Positions 1 to 6,546 of a stretch of 10,654 nucleotides of DNA are shown here, piece after piece. Position 1 is the stretch's first letter. Each line of letters begins with the position of its first letter. The notes under the pieces were generated by a model. It saw only the letters and a program-made list of their open reading frames with translations, had not been told where the DNA came from and did not search any database. This stretch comes from JAVBSN01 sp031547045 (GTDB taxonomy: Bacteria > Bacillota > Clostridia > Lachnospirales > Lachnospiraceae), in the NCBI GenBank assembly GCA_031547045.1, contig JAVBSN010000032.1, forward strand, positions 1-10,654, given 5' to 3'. Made by a program: the position numbers and the translations under genes.

Positions 1-980
1 TAAAAAACATAAATAGGATAAAATATATAATATTTAAATCATGTACCCATTGTAATATGCCATCTTCTCCAATATTCCTCAATAGACTTAGAGAAAAATG
101 GTCTTTCAAAGTTTTCTTTTACCTTAATTCCTAAAACCTCAGCAATACCAATTGTAATATCAATACCACCTGTAAAATCACAATATAATTCAATTGCATA
201 AAATACCATACCAACAAGAACATAGACACCTGTTTTTTCTTCTGGGTTACGTATTATCGCATTTACTGCCACTAATATTCTATCAGCTATTACTAACTTT
301 TTAAAATATCCAAATAATATTCTTTGAAGCCCAAAGCTAATAGTTTTCCAATTAACCTTATGACTTTCAAATAAACTAACTGATAAATCATCAAATCTGC
401 TTATAGGACCTTGTACCATTTGTGGGAAGAAAGAAACAAATAGTGCTAATTTACAGATATTCTTCTCTGGTGGATATTTTCCTCTATATACATCAATAAT
501 ATATCCCATTGTTTGAAATGTATAAAATGATATACCCATTGGAAGTATAAATTTAAAGAAGGTTAATTCTTTACTAGCACCTGCATGATTAAGTATAGTG
601 TTGATATTAGCTATAACAAAATCCGTATATTTTAACACACATAATAAGCCTATGTTTAGGAATAGGCATAATAATAACCACTTCCATCTCTTAGACTTCA
701 TTGTTGCTTTGTATTGTTTTTTATCTTCTCTTGATAATGTACTTTTATTCTCTTTTATATATTCAGACTGTTTATCATGAATCTTCTGGATACGATTACC
801 TATCAAATAGGTTGTTACTGTTGTAAATAATATAAATAACAGATAATGTATTCCTGCATAAGCATAAAATATATAGCTAGTTAATAAAAGCCACATCCAT
901 TGAATTTTTTTTGGAATTATATAATATACTAAAAAAACTATGGCAATAAACAATATAAATGTATATGATGTAAATAACAT
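1..980 (-). pseudogene. MBOAT family O-acyltransferase (DltB/AlgI-like), interrupted by in-frame TGA and cut by the window edge
   Basis: This is a polytopic membrane acyltransferase of the DltB/AlgI type. Such proteins move an acyl or aminoacyl group from a cytoplasmic carrier protein towards an extracellular acceptor. Visible family blocks are LPMGISFYTFQTMGYIIDVYRG-like residues 146-167, FFPQMVQGPISR (184-195), YCDFTGGIDITIG (266-278) and EEYWRRWHITMGT (301-313). His308 lies in the conserved WRRWH motif. Hydrophobic segments cover about 5-22, 28-60, 100-120, 140-160 and 250-265. The ATG at 980 has GAGGG just upstream and lies 15 nt after the carrier-protein stop. Translation stops at TGA (39-41) after 313 codons, before the C-terminal region that carries the second family histidine. 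The same frame stays open to the edge and reads FKYYIFYPIYVF, which continues the family motif GTWFRDYIFYP. I therefore read it as a disrupted or misread gene and not as a short protein. The family assignment is firm; the broken state is less certain. Confidence 0.8.
39..41 (-). other. in-frame TGA at a conserved Trp position of the MBOAT gene
   Basis: The frame reads M-G-T-TGA-F-K-Y-Y-I-F-Y-P. Relatives of this family have W at the TGA, followed by F-[RK]-D-Y. A single G-to-A change in TGG explains it. Genes in this window use TGG for Trp (for example the last codon of gpsA), and the transglutaminase-like gene ends at a TGA, so a changed genetic code is unlikely. Confidence 0.75.
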
Positions 981-995
981 TCTTATATCCCTCTA

Positions 996-1223
996 CTATT
1001 CATCTAAAAGTTTTTCTACTAATGCATATAATGACTTAGCTGAATTAAAGTTCTCTGGTATAATCTCCTCAGCGGGAATTGCAACATCAAATTCTGCGTT
1101 TATTTCTGAAATTATTGTTATAATATCGAATGAATCTAAAATCTTATCATCAATAAGTGTTGTACATTCTTCATAATCTACATCTGGATGTAATTCTTCT
1201 AAGATACTTAATAAATCTTCCAT
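996..1223 (-). CDS. acyl/aminoacyl carrier protein (DltC-like)
   Basis: This is a 75-residue acidic, four-helix-type carrier protein. The phosphopantetheine attachment site is Ser31 in LDSFDII, followed by the helix IITIISEINAEF and the segment IPENFNSAKSL, both typical of small stand-alone carriers. It should be loaded by the adenylation enzyme encoded directly upstream and deliver its cargo to the membrane acyltransferase encoded directly downstream, as DltC does between DltA and DltB. The start ATG has AAAGAGGT 8 nt upstream. The gene lies 19 nt after the adenylation gene and 15 nt before the acyltransferase gene, and it ends in TAG. A role in fatty-acid synthesis is unlikely because the fatty-acid ACP motif is DSLD and no fab genes are nearby. 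The carrier assignment is firm; the cargo is inferred from context. Confidence 0.88.
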   Translation of the reverse strand: MEDLLSILEELHPDVDYEECTTLIDDKILDSFDIITIISEINAEFDVAIPAEEIIPENFNSAKSLYALVEKLLDE

Positions 1224-1242
1224 TTTTCTTACCTCTTTATTA

Positions 1243-2763
1243 TTATTTTTTCTTACTGTTAATATAATCTTCCTTTAAGAAAGCTCTATTAATCTTACCA
1301 TTAGCTGTAAGTGGCATTTCATCTATATTTTTAACCACATTTGGAACCATATATCTAGGTAATTTATCCTTCATATATATTGTTATATCTTTTGCAGATA
1401 TATCACCTGTATAATATAAAACTATTTTCTTTCTCTCATTATCAAATATACAACAAGCCAATTTAATAGCTTCATGCATATTAAGTATTACTTCTATCTC
1501 ACCAAGTTCAATTCTATGTCCCATATGCTTGATTTGATAATCCTTACGAGAAATAAATAATAATTCTCCTCTATCATTGTACTTTCCAATATCACCAGTA
1601 CGATATATAAATTCAGGATATGCTGTATTAAGTGGATTCTGTGTAAATACTTCACTAGTCTTTTCTGGGTTATTATAGTATCCCAAAGTAACTGCTGTAC
1701 CTCTAATACATATTTCTCCTTCTTCACCCAACTTGCATTCTCCATTATTATCATTAATTAATAGAACCTCTGTATTATTAAATGGTTTTCCAATAGGAAC
1801 AGTTTCATCAAGCTGAAATTCTCTATCAACCTTAAAATAACAACTCATTCCTGTTGCTTCAGTTGGTCCATACAGATTAGTAAACTTAGCATTAGGTAAT
1901 GCTTCTCTCCATATATTAAGCTGTTTTATAGGAAATACTTCACTTCCAAATGCAATCGTATGTAAATGTTCTGGAACAATACTTTTGAAGGTTGCCGTAC
2001 TTGAGATTATTGTAAGTGCAGATACTACCCAACAAACTGTATTAATTTTATTCTCATTTAAATATTCCACTAGTTTAATTGGAAACATAAATAAGCTCTT
2101 AGGCACAAGATATGTAGTTGCACCAAACTTAAGGGTTGGATACAACTCCTTAAGACAGGCATCAAAATATAATGGGGATTGATTTCCAAACACTGTATCC
2201 TCATTAAATTCTAATACTTGGGATAAATTCTCTATATAATCTATTACTGAACGATGGCAAGCCACAACACCCTTAGGTACTCCTGTTGAGCCTGATGTAA
2301 ATACAATATACATAGGATCTGTATCAATTGATTTACTTCTAATATTAGCTAATGCTTCATTATTAATTTCTGTATTAATTATTTCATCATATAAATATAC
2401 AGTTCCACTATAATTAAAATTTTTAAGAATCTCTATAGTTACATCATCACATATAATTGATTCTGGATTAAGATTCTGTAAAATAAGTTCTATTCTATGC
2501 TTTGGCATTTCTTCATCAAATGGAACATATAAATTACCACTATATAACACTCCATAAAAAGTCATTATTGCCTTTGGTGATTTCTCCATAAATACTACTA
2601 CTGGTTTTTTATAAAGATTTTGGGTACTAATAAATGTTCCTATAGCTCTAGAATTATCATATACCTCTTTAAAAGTAACACCTATACTTTCATTTGCATA
2701 AGCTAGTTTATTAGGAACCTTTACTACTATATTTTCTAAATATTCTAATACATTATTTTGCAT
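1243..2763 (-). CDS. stand-alone amino-acid adenylation enzyme (carrier protein ligase, DltA-like)
   Basis: This member of the AMP-binding superfamily activates an amino acid with ATP and loads it on the neighbouring carrier protein. Numbered from the start chosen here (506 aa, the size of DltA), the core motifs are FTSGSTGVPKGV (A3, 155-166), the substrate-binding region around Asp201 in YFDACLKEL (A4), NLYGPTEATG (A5, 296-305), YRTGDIGKY (A7, 387-395), GHRIELGEIE (A8, 415-424) and the catalytic Lys490 in LTANGKINR (A10). It has no condensation, carrier or thioesterase domain. The ATG at 2763 is preferred to the one at 2775 because GGAG sits 6 nt before it, while the upstream ATG has no binding site. 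Pocket residues differ from DltA: Lys205 and Gly273 stand where DltA has Met and Cys. D-alanine is therefore not assured, and an acidic substrate is plausible. Confidence 0.85.
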   Translation of the reverse strand: MQNNVLEYLENIVVKVPNKLAYANESIGVTFKEVYDNSRAIGTFISTQNLYKKPVVVFMEKSPKAIMTFYGVLYSGNLYVPFDEEMPKHRIELILQNLNPESIICDDVTIEILKNFNYSGTVYLYDEIINTEINNEALANIRSKSIDTDPMYIVFTSGSTGVPKGVVACHRSVIDYIENLSQVLEFNEDTVFGNQSPLYFDACLKELYPTLKFGATTYLVPKSLFMFPIKLVEYLNENKINTVCWVVSALTIISSTATFKSIVPEHLHTIAFGSEVFPIKQLNIWREALPNAKFTNLYGPTEATGMSCYFKVDREFQLDETVPIGKPFNNTEVLLINDNNGECKLGEEGEICIRGTAVTLGYYNNPEKTSEVFTQNPLNTAYPEFIYRTGDIGKYNDRGELLFISRKDYQIKHMGHRIELGEIEVILNMHEAIKLACCIFDNERKKIVLYYTGDISAKDITIYMKDKLPRYMVPNVVKNIDEMPLTANGKINRAFLKEDYINSKKK

Positions 2764-2769
2764 AATCTT

Positions 2770-2773
2770 CTCC
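2770..2773 (-). promoter_or_regulatory. ribosome binding site that fixes the adenylation enzyme start
   Basis: GGAG lies 6 nt upstream of the ATG at 2763. The motif overlaps the other candidate ATG (2775) and so cannot serve it. Confidence 0.75.
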
Positions 2774-2777
2774 ATGT

Positions 2778-3497
2778 TTATCTAGTAATTAAATATTTGT
2801 AGTCCTCGTTAAGTGATGCTTTACAAAGTTCAATTGATCTCATTGCTAATACTTCCATTGCATCAATATAACCTGCTCCAATATTTTTATCTCTTTTAAT
2901 TAATGATAGTTCAGTACATCCTAAAATAATAACCTCTGCACCATTATCTTTCAACATTTTAGAAACCCTATTAAACCTGTCCATATCTACATCTATATTA
3001 GCTTTAACATTGTCATATATTATTGACATTATATGCTTCTGGCACTCATCATCTGGAATAATCGAAATCATATTATTATCATTAAGTTCTTTTTGAAACA
3101 TCTTAGTTTGCATAGTTCCATCAGTTGCCATTATTCCAACCTTAGTAATACCCATTTTTTTAAGATACTCTACTGTCTCACTAATAATATTAATTATTGG
3201 TATATCTAAATTATTGCTAATTTCTTCATAAAAGTAATGAGCTGTAATACAAGGCATAGCAATGTAATCCATGCCTTCTGCACATAACCTTTTCCCTATA
3301 TTAATAATAGGTTCTATTGGACTATCATTGCTTTCACCAATTATATATTTTGTTCTATCTGGTATTGATGGATAATTATATATTATCATATCAATATGGT
3401 CTTGATCCCAAGAAGCATTTGTCATCTTTATTATCAATTCCAAAAAATAGGCTGTTGCTATTGGACCAAGCCCTCCTATTACCCCTAGTTTGTTCAT
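2778..3497 (-). CDS. aspartate/glutamate racemase family protein
   Basis: This is a cofactor-independent, two-cysteine amino-acid racemase family protein of 239 aa, the normal family length. It opens with LGVIGGLGPIAT, typical of aspartate racemases. The two catalytic cysteines are Cys83 in MPCITAHYF and Cys194 in ILGCTELSLI. Such enzymes invert the alpha carbon of Asp, Glu or sometimes another amino acid in the cytoplasm. One oddity is that the usual PCNTAH motif reads PCITAH, so the substrate-contacting Asn is Ile here, which may change specificity or activity. The gene starts 11 nt after the transglutaminase-like gene, and its GAGGTGAT binding site overlaps that gene's TGA stop. It is followed directly by the adenylation gene. 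Placement suggests that it supplies a D-amino acid for that enzyme. Family confidence is high; the substrate is unknown. Confidence 0.85.
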   Translation of the reverse strand: MNKLGVIGGLGPIATAYFLELIIKMTNASWDQDHIDMIIYNYPSIPDRTKYIIGESNDSPIEPIINIGKRLCAEGMDYIAMPCITAHYFYEEISNNLDIPIINIISETVEYLKKMGITKVGIMATDGTMQTKMFQKELNDNNMISIIPDDECQKHIMSIIYDNVKANIDVDMDRFNRVSKMLKDNGAEVIILGCTELSLIKRDKNIGAGYIDAMEVLAMRSIELCKASLNEDYKYLITR

Positions 3498-3508
3498 GGC
3501 ATATCACC

Positions 3509-4795
3509 TCAATTTTCTGGTGTTGCTGGATACGAGCTTCTATCATATGCATGACTATTATAGTGTTTAGATGAGTATGCATCTAATTGAGCATCTGTTA
3601 ACATAAAGAACTCACTCTTATCATGACGTGGTGTTGTATCGAAATGATACCAACCATCACCACAGTTAATAAGACTCCAATAATGTTTATTAGTTCTATA
3701 TGGATACTTTTCAATATCCAAATTATCTATTCCTGCTCTAGTTAATAAAGCTTTACTTACTGAAAAATATGTAAAGCAATCTCCACCATTATGCTTTAAT
3801 CCTTTTGTAGCTTCCTTTACCCAATCTGACTTATCAGACGTTCCAGTATAAGCTATTCCACTTGAATATTTCATCCATTTATATATTGCCTGTGCAACTT
3901 CTCTCTTTGTCATGCCTTGAGTTGTAATGCTTTCCAATACAGCATCTGCTAATGCATTCATTTCATCAATATCTGCTGGTTTTTCTTCAACTGTTAATTC
4001 AATTTCAAATGTTGCTTCATTTCCTGCTTTATCTCTAGCTGTATATTTAACTGTATAGACTCCTTCTCCCATTTGATTTACATCAGAGGAATCTACTTCA
4101 ATTTCTGGGTCTGGGTCAACATTATCAGTTACCGTAATTAAACTTTTATAAGATATAGTATCACCTATGTATAAGGTTTGATAAGTCATTCCTTCTATTA
4201 TCGGTGGTTCTCTATCTTCTCCCATAGTATATGTGCAAGTATACTCTGTCTTATTACCCTCTTCATCCTCAAGAACTATTACTACAATGCAATCACCTGT
4301 TTTACTAAAATCAGGTTCATCTTTATAATAAATATTAACCTCTGTTGCATCTGTTACTTCTGAAATAAAGTCAGAAGCCTCTAACTTCTCCCCATTCCAT
4401 AAACTAATATCATTAACTGCAACACCAGTAGGTGCTGTAGTATCAACAACATACAGATTTACAGTCTTTTTAATGTTTCTAACTTCTATTTCTACAACAT
4501 AATTTCCAACTTTATCTAAATCAATACTATTTATATCTGTTATCCATTTAAATCTGTTTGTTTCTTTATATAGCACGTCTGATGGATATATCTGTTCAAC
4601 CGTTCCTGCCTCAATTGTAACACTCTCTTTTACATATCCATATGTATTGAAATTCAAAAATAACAAACCTGCTAATATAAGAAGCATAAAGAATATAATA
4701 CCTAACCATCTTCTTATTCTTTTAGCTTTTTTCTTTTTTTTCTGAATTGCTTTTTGTTTTAGTACATTTTTTCTATTATTATCTACATTACTCAT
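3509..4795 (-). CDS. membrane-anchored protein with Ig-like (DUF5011-type) repeats and a transglutaminase-like domain
   Basis: This 428-residue protein has a cytoplasmic basic N-terminus (KKKKKAKRIRR, about 19-29), one membrane anchor (about 30-50) and no signal-peptidase site that I can see, so the rest should lie outside the cell. Residues about 55-120, 121-195 and 197-271 look like beta-sandwich repeats. The third has the DUF5011/HYR pattern EPPIIEG, VTDNVDPDP, GVYTVKYTARDKAGNEA. The C-terminal part (about 280-400) is transglutaminase-like with a visible triad: Cys340 in GGDCFTY, His372 in NKHYW and Asp386 in YHFDTTP. Members of this superfamily are proteases, amidases or cross-linkers, and the actual reaction cannot be read from the sequence. 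It is the first gene of the dlt-like unit behind a strong promoter, which suggests action at the wall surface on the same acceptor. The ATG at 4795 is chosen because GGGAG lies 8 nt upstream; a TTG further upstream overlaps that site. Confidence 0.85.
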   Translation of the reverse strand: MSNVDNNRKNVLKQKAIQKKKKKAKRIRRWLGIIFFMLLILAGLLFLNFNTYGYVKESVTIEAGTVEQIYPSDVLYKETNRFKWITDINSIDLDKVGNYVVEIEVRNIKKTVNLYVVDTTAPTGVAVNDISLWNGEKLEASDFISEVTDATEVNIYYKDEPDFSKTGDCIVVIVLEDEEGNKTEYTCTYTMGEDREPPIIEGMTYQTLYIGDTISYKSLITVTDNVDPDPEIEVDSSDVNQMGEGVYTVKYTARDKAGNEATFEIELTVEEKPADIDEMNALADAVLESITTQGMTKREVAQAIYKWMKYSSGIAYTGTSDKSDWVKEATKGLKHNGGDCFTYFSVSKALLTRAGIDNLDIEKYPYRTNKHYWSLINCGDGWYHFDTTPRHDKSEFFMLTDAQLDAYSSKHYNSHAYDRSSYPATPEN

Positions 4796-4803
4796 GGTGT
4801 CAT

Positions 4804-4808
4804 CTCCC
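4804..4808 (-). promoter_or_regulatory. ribosome binding site that fixes the transglutaminase-like gene start
   Basis: GGGAG lies 8 nt before the ATG at 4795. The alternative TTG start at 4810 overlaps this motif and has no site of its own. Confidence 0.75.
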
Positions 4809-4818
4809 AAGTCTATAT

Positions 4819-4835
4819 ACTTTTATTATAAAAGT
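4819..4835 (-). promoter_or_regulatory. small AT-rich inverted repeat in the 5' leader of the dlt-like operon
   Basis: A 7-bp perfect stem (ACTTTTA/TAAAAGT) with a 3-nt loop begins about 4 nt after the expected transcription start and ends 10 nt before the ribosome binding site. It could be an operator or a weak leader hairpin. With only A-T and two G-C pairs it could also be chance. Confidence 0.3.
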
Positions 4836-4845
4836 CTCAATTGAA

Positions 4846-4874
4846 ATTGTATCAATTTATAATTACCATGTCAA
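4846..4874 (-). promoter_or_regulatory. sigma-A-type promoter of the dlt-like operon
   Basis: On the minus strand TTGACA (4874-4869) is followed by a 17-nt spacer and TACAAT (4851-4846). This is six of six and five of six consensus bases at the ideal spacing. Transcription should begin near 4839, giving a leader of about 44 nt before the ATG at 4795. The promoter lies between the spoIVA terminator candidate and the first gene of the unit. Confidence 0.8.
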
Positions 4875-4908
4875 GCAAAGTAAGCATGATAGATTGGCGT
4901 TTTATAGA

Positions 4909-4938
4909 TATGGCGCACATGATTTCATGTGCGCCATA
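4909..4938 (-). terminator. palindrome behind spoIVA, probable terminator
   Basis: A perfect 14-bp inverted repeat (TATGGCGCACATGA and its complement, 2 nt apart) begins 4 nt after the spoIVA stop. The GC-rich core should form a strong hairpin. No real T-run follows on either strand, so it may be a weak terminator or may serve mainly as a 3' stabilising hairpin. Confidence 0.6.
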
Positions 4939-4942
4939 CTTA

Positions 4943-6427
4943 CTAAATTATTATACATACCATTCCGCCATTACTATCATTAACTATCTTTTCCATAGTG
5001 TCTTGTAGCTTTAATTGACTTTCCTCATTAATCCTTGTTGATTTACCCCTTATTCCCTCTTCTACAAGCTGTTCTAAGGTCTTACCAAATATATTTACAT
5101 TCCACATATTATCCATACTATCTTGTGAACCACTGTTAATATAATCTATTAAATCATTTGCTTGCTCTTCAGTTCCTACAATTGGTGCAATTTCTGTAGT
5201 TATATTTGCCTTAATCATATGTATTGAAGGAGCCTCTGCCTTAATCTTAACACCATACTTATTACCATGCTTAATAATCTCTGGCTTATCTAGTTTAATA
5301 TCACATGAGTTAGGAGTAACTGCTCCATATCCTTTATATTTAACAGCATCTATTGCATTTGCAACTTGATCATATTCTGATTTTTGCTTTGCCATATTTT
5401 TAAGAATACTTACAAATTGATATTCATTACTAATCTCTTCTCCAATAAGGTTACTAAGCATCTCATAATAAAATTTATCTATTATATCAACATTAATATT
5501 AATTTTGCCCTTATCCATATTTATTTTATCAAGTTTAATCTTCTCAATATAATCATTAGATGGGAATTCCATATAAATATCTCTAATTACATTTATTCTG
5601 CTCATTATATCTTTGGCAATATTTATTAGTTCCCTCTTAATATAATTATCATTATCAAGAGCAGTTAACCATTTAGGTATATTAAATGCTACTTCTGCAA
5701 CTGGGAATTCTAATAATAAAGCTTCTAATATTTCTGTTATATCATTTTTCTTAAGCTGGTCACAGTTAATTGGAAGTACTTGAGTCTTATACTCTTCGCT
5801 TAATTTTTTACTAAGCTCAACTGTATCTGTTGCACTAGGTCTTGAACTATTAAGAAGAACTATGTAAGGTTTATTTAATTTTCTCATTTCATCTATTGTT
5901 CTTTTCTCTGCTTCAACATATCCATTTCTTCCTATGTCACCAAAGCTACCATCAGTAGTAATTACAATACCAATTGTAGAATGATCATTAATAACCTTTT
6001 TAGTACCTATTTCTGCTGCTTTTGTAAATGGAATCTCATAGTCAAACCAAGGAGTCTTAACCATACGTTCCGTATTGTCTTCCATATGTCCTGTTGCTCC
6101 ATCAACCATATAGCCAACACAATCAATTAGTCTTACTTTTAAATCAATATCATCAGTTACACTAACATTAGCTGCTTCTTTAGGTATAAATTTGGGTTCA
6201 GTAGTCATTATTGTTTTTCCTGTAGCTGATTGAGGTAGTTCATCCATAGCTCTTTGTTTACTTGGTTCATCTGTTATTCCTGGTAATACTAACATATCCA
6301 TAAATCTTTTAATAAAAGTTGACTTGCCAGTTCTTACTGGTCCAACTACTCCTATGTATACCTCACCATTTGTTCTGGTGCTTATATCTTTGTAAACACT
6401 ATAATTATTGGCATTATAATTGTCCAT
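4943..6427 (-). CDS. spoIVA: stage IV sporulation protein A, spore coat morphogenetic ATPase
   Basis: SpoIVA is made in the mother cell, binds the outer forespore membrane, hydrolyses ATP and polymerises into the basement layer on which the spore coat is built. With the start chosen here the protein has 494 residues (492 in Bacillus subtilis). It shows the Walker A motif VGPVRTGKSTF with Lys35, the segment DELPQSATGKTIMTTEPKF, the Walker-B-like region VRLIDCVGYMVDGA, STIGIVITTDGSFGD and the conserved late segment KAEAPSIHMIKA. The end GGMVCIII resembles the family's GG-plus-hydrophobic tail. The ATG at 6427 has AAGGGGG 6 nt upstream and gives the family N-terminus (VYKDISTRTNGEVYIGVVG). Longer in-frame starts would run into gpsA and its terminator. 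The gene is transcribed alone, between a terminator upstream and a palindrome downstream. Its presence marks the organism as an endospore former. Confidence 0.97.
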   Translation of the reverse strand: MDNYNANNYSVYKDISTRTNGEVYIGVVGPVRTGKSTFIKRFMDMLVLPGITDEPSKQRAMDELPQSATGKTIMTTEPKFIPKEAANVSVTDDIDLKVRLIDCVGYMVDGATGHMEDNTERMVKTPWFDYEIPFTKAAEIGTKKVINDHSTIGIVITTDGSFGDIGRNGYVEAEKRTIDEMRKLNKPYIVLLNSSRPSATDTVELSKKLSEEYKTQVLPINCDQLKKNDITEILEALLLEFPVAEVAFNIPKWLTALDNDNYIKRELINIAKDIMSRINVIRDIYMEFPSNDYIEKIKLDKINMDKGKININVDIIDKFYYEMLSNLIGEEISNEYQFVSILKNMAKQKSEYDQVANAIDAVKYKGYGAVTPNSCDIKLDKPEIIKHGNKYGVKIKAEAPSIHMIKANITTEIAPIVGTEEQANDLIDYINSGSQDSMDNMWNVNIFGKTLEQLVEEGIRGKSTRINEESQLKLQDTMEKIVNDSNGGMVCIII

Positions 6428-6433
6428 AAAAGA

Positions 6434-6440
6434 CCCCCTT
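6434..6440 (-). promoter_or_regulatory. ribosome binding site that fixes the spoIVA start
   Basis: AAGGGGG ends 6 nt before the ATG at 6427. It excludes the 42-codon in-frame N-terminal extension, which would cross the upstream terminator. Confidence 0.8.
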
Positions 6441-6455
6441 TGATGTACTACTATA

Positions 6456-6484
6456 ATTATATGTGGTTTTTTCATTACTATGAA
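6456..6484 (-). promoter_or_regulatory. spoIVA promoter, sigma-E-like
   Basis: On the minus strand TTCATAGT (6484-6477) and CATATAAT (6463-6456) are 13 nt apart. They resemble the mother-cell sigma-E elements TCATATT and CATACAAT, the second at seven of eight positions. Expected transcription start is near 6449, about 20 nt before the ATG. The same bases also give TTCATA, 17 nt, TATAAT, a fair sigma-A match, so sequence alone does not decide. Known sigma-E control of spoIVA favours the first reading. Confidence 0.55.
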
Positions 6485-6525
6485 TAAAAAAGACACATTA
6501 CAATAAACATATTTATTGTAATGTG
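6485..6525 (-). terminator. Rho-independent terminator of the der-plsY-gpsA operon
   Basis: A perfect 14-bp stem (CACATTACAATAAA and its complement, positions 6494-6507 and 6512-6525) with a 4-nt loop is followed on the minus strand by TCTTTTTTAT. It starts 21 nt after the gpsA stop and separates gpsA from spoIVA. Confidence 0.88.
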
Positions 6526-6546
6526 CCTTATAAGTATCTATTTTCG

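Noticed and set aside
39..41. Genome-wide reassignment of TGA to Trp, or selenocysteine, as explanation of the MBOAT interruption
   Set aside because: All other genes are full length under the standard code, Trp is written TGG, and the transglutaminase-like gene ends at a TGA placed right for the next gene. The position is a family Trp, not a Cys, and I see no selenocysteine hairpin in the visible bases.
996..1223. Fatty-acid synthesis acyl carrier protein, considered because plsY is in the window
   Set aside because: The attachment motif is DSFD and not DSLD, and the gene is embedded in the adenylation-MBOAT unit, far from plsY.
1243..2763. Part of a non-ribosomal peptide synthetase cluster
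   Set aside because: There is no condensation or thioesterase domain, and the carrier and MBOAT partners fit a dlt-like export pathway better.
1243..2763. Calling the gene dltA
   Set aside because: The length and motif order fit, but the pocket residues and the neighbouring racemase make D-alanine uncertain, so no symbol is given.
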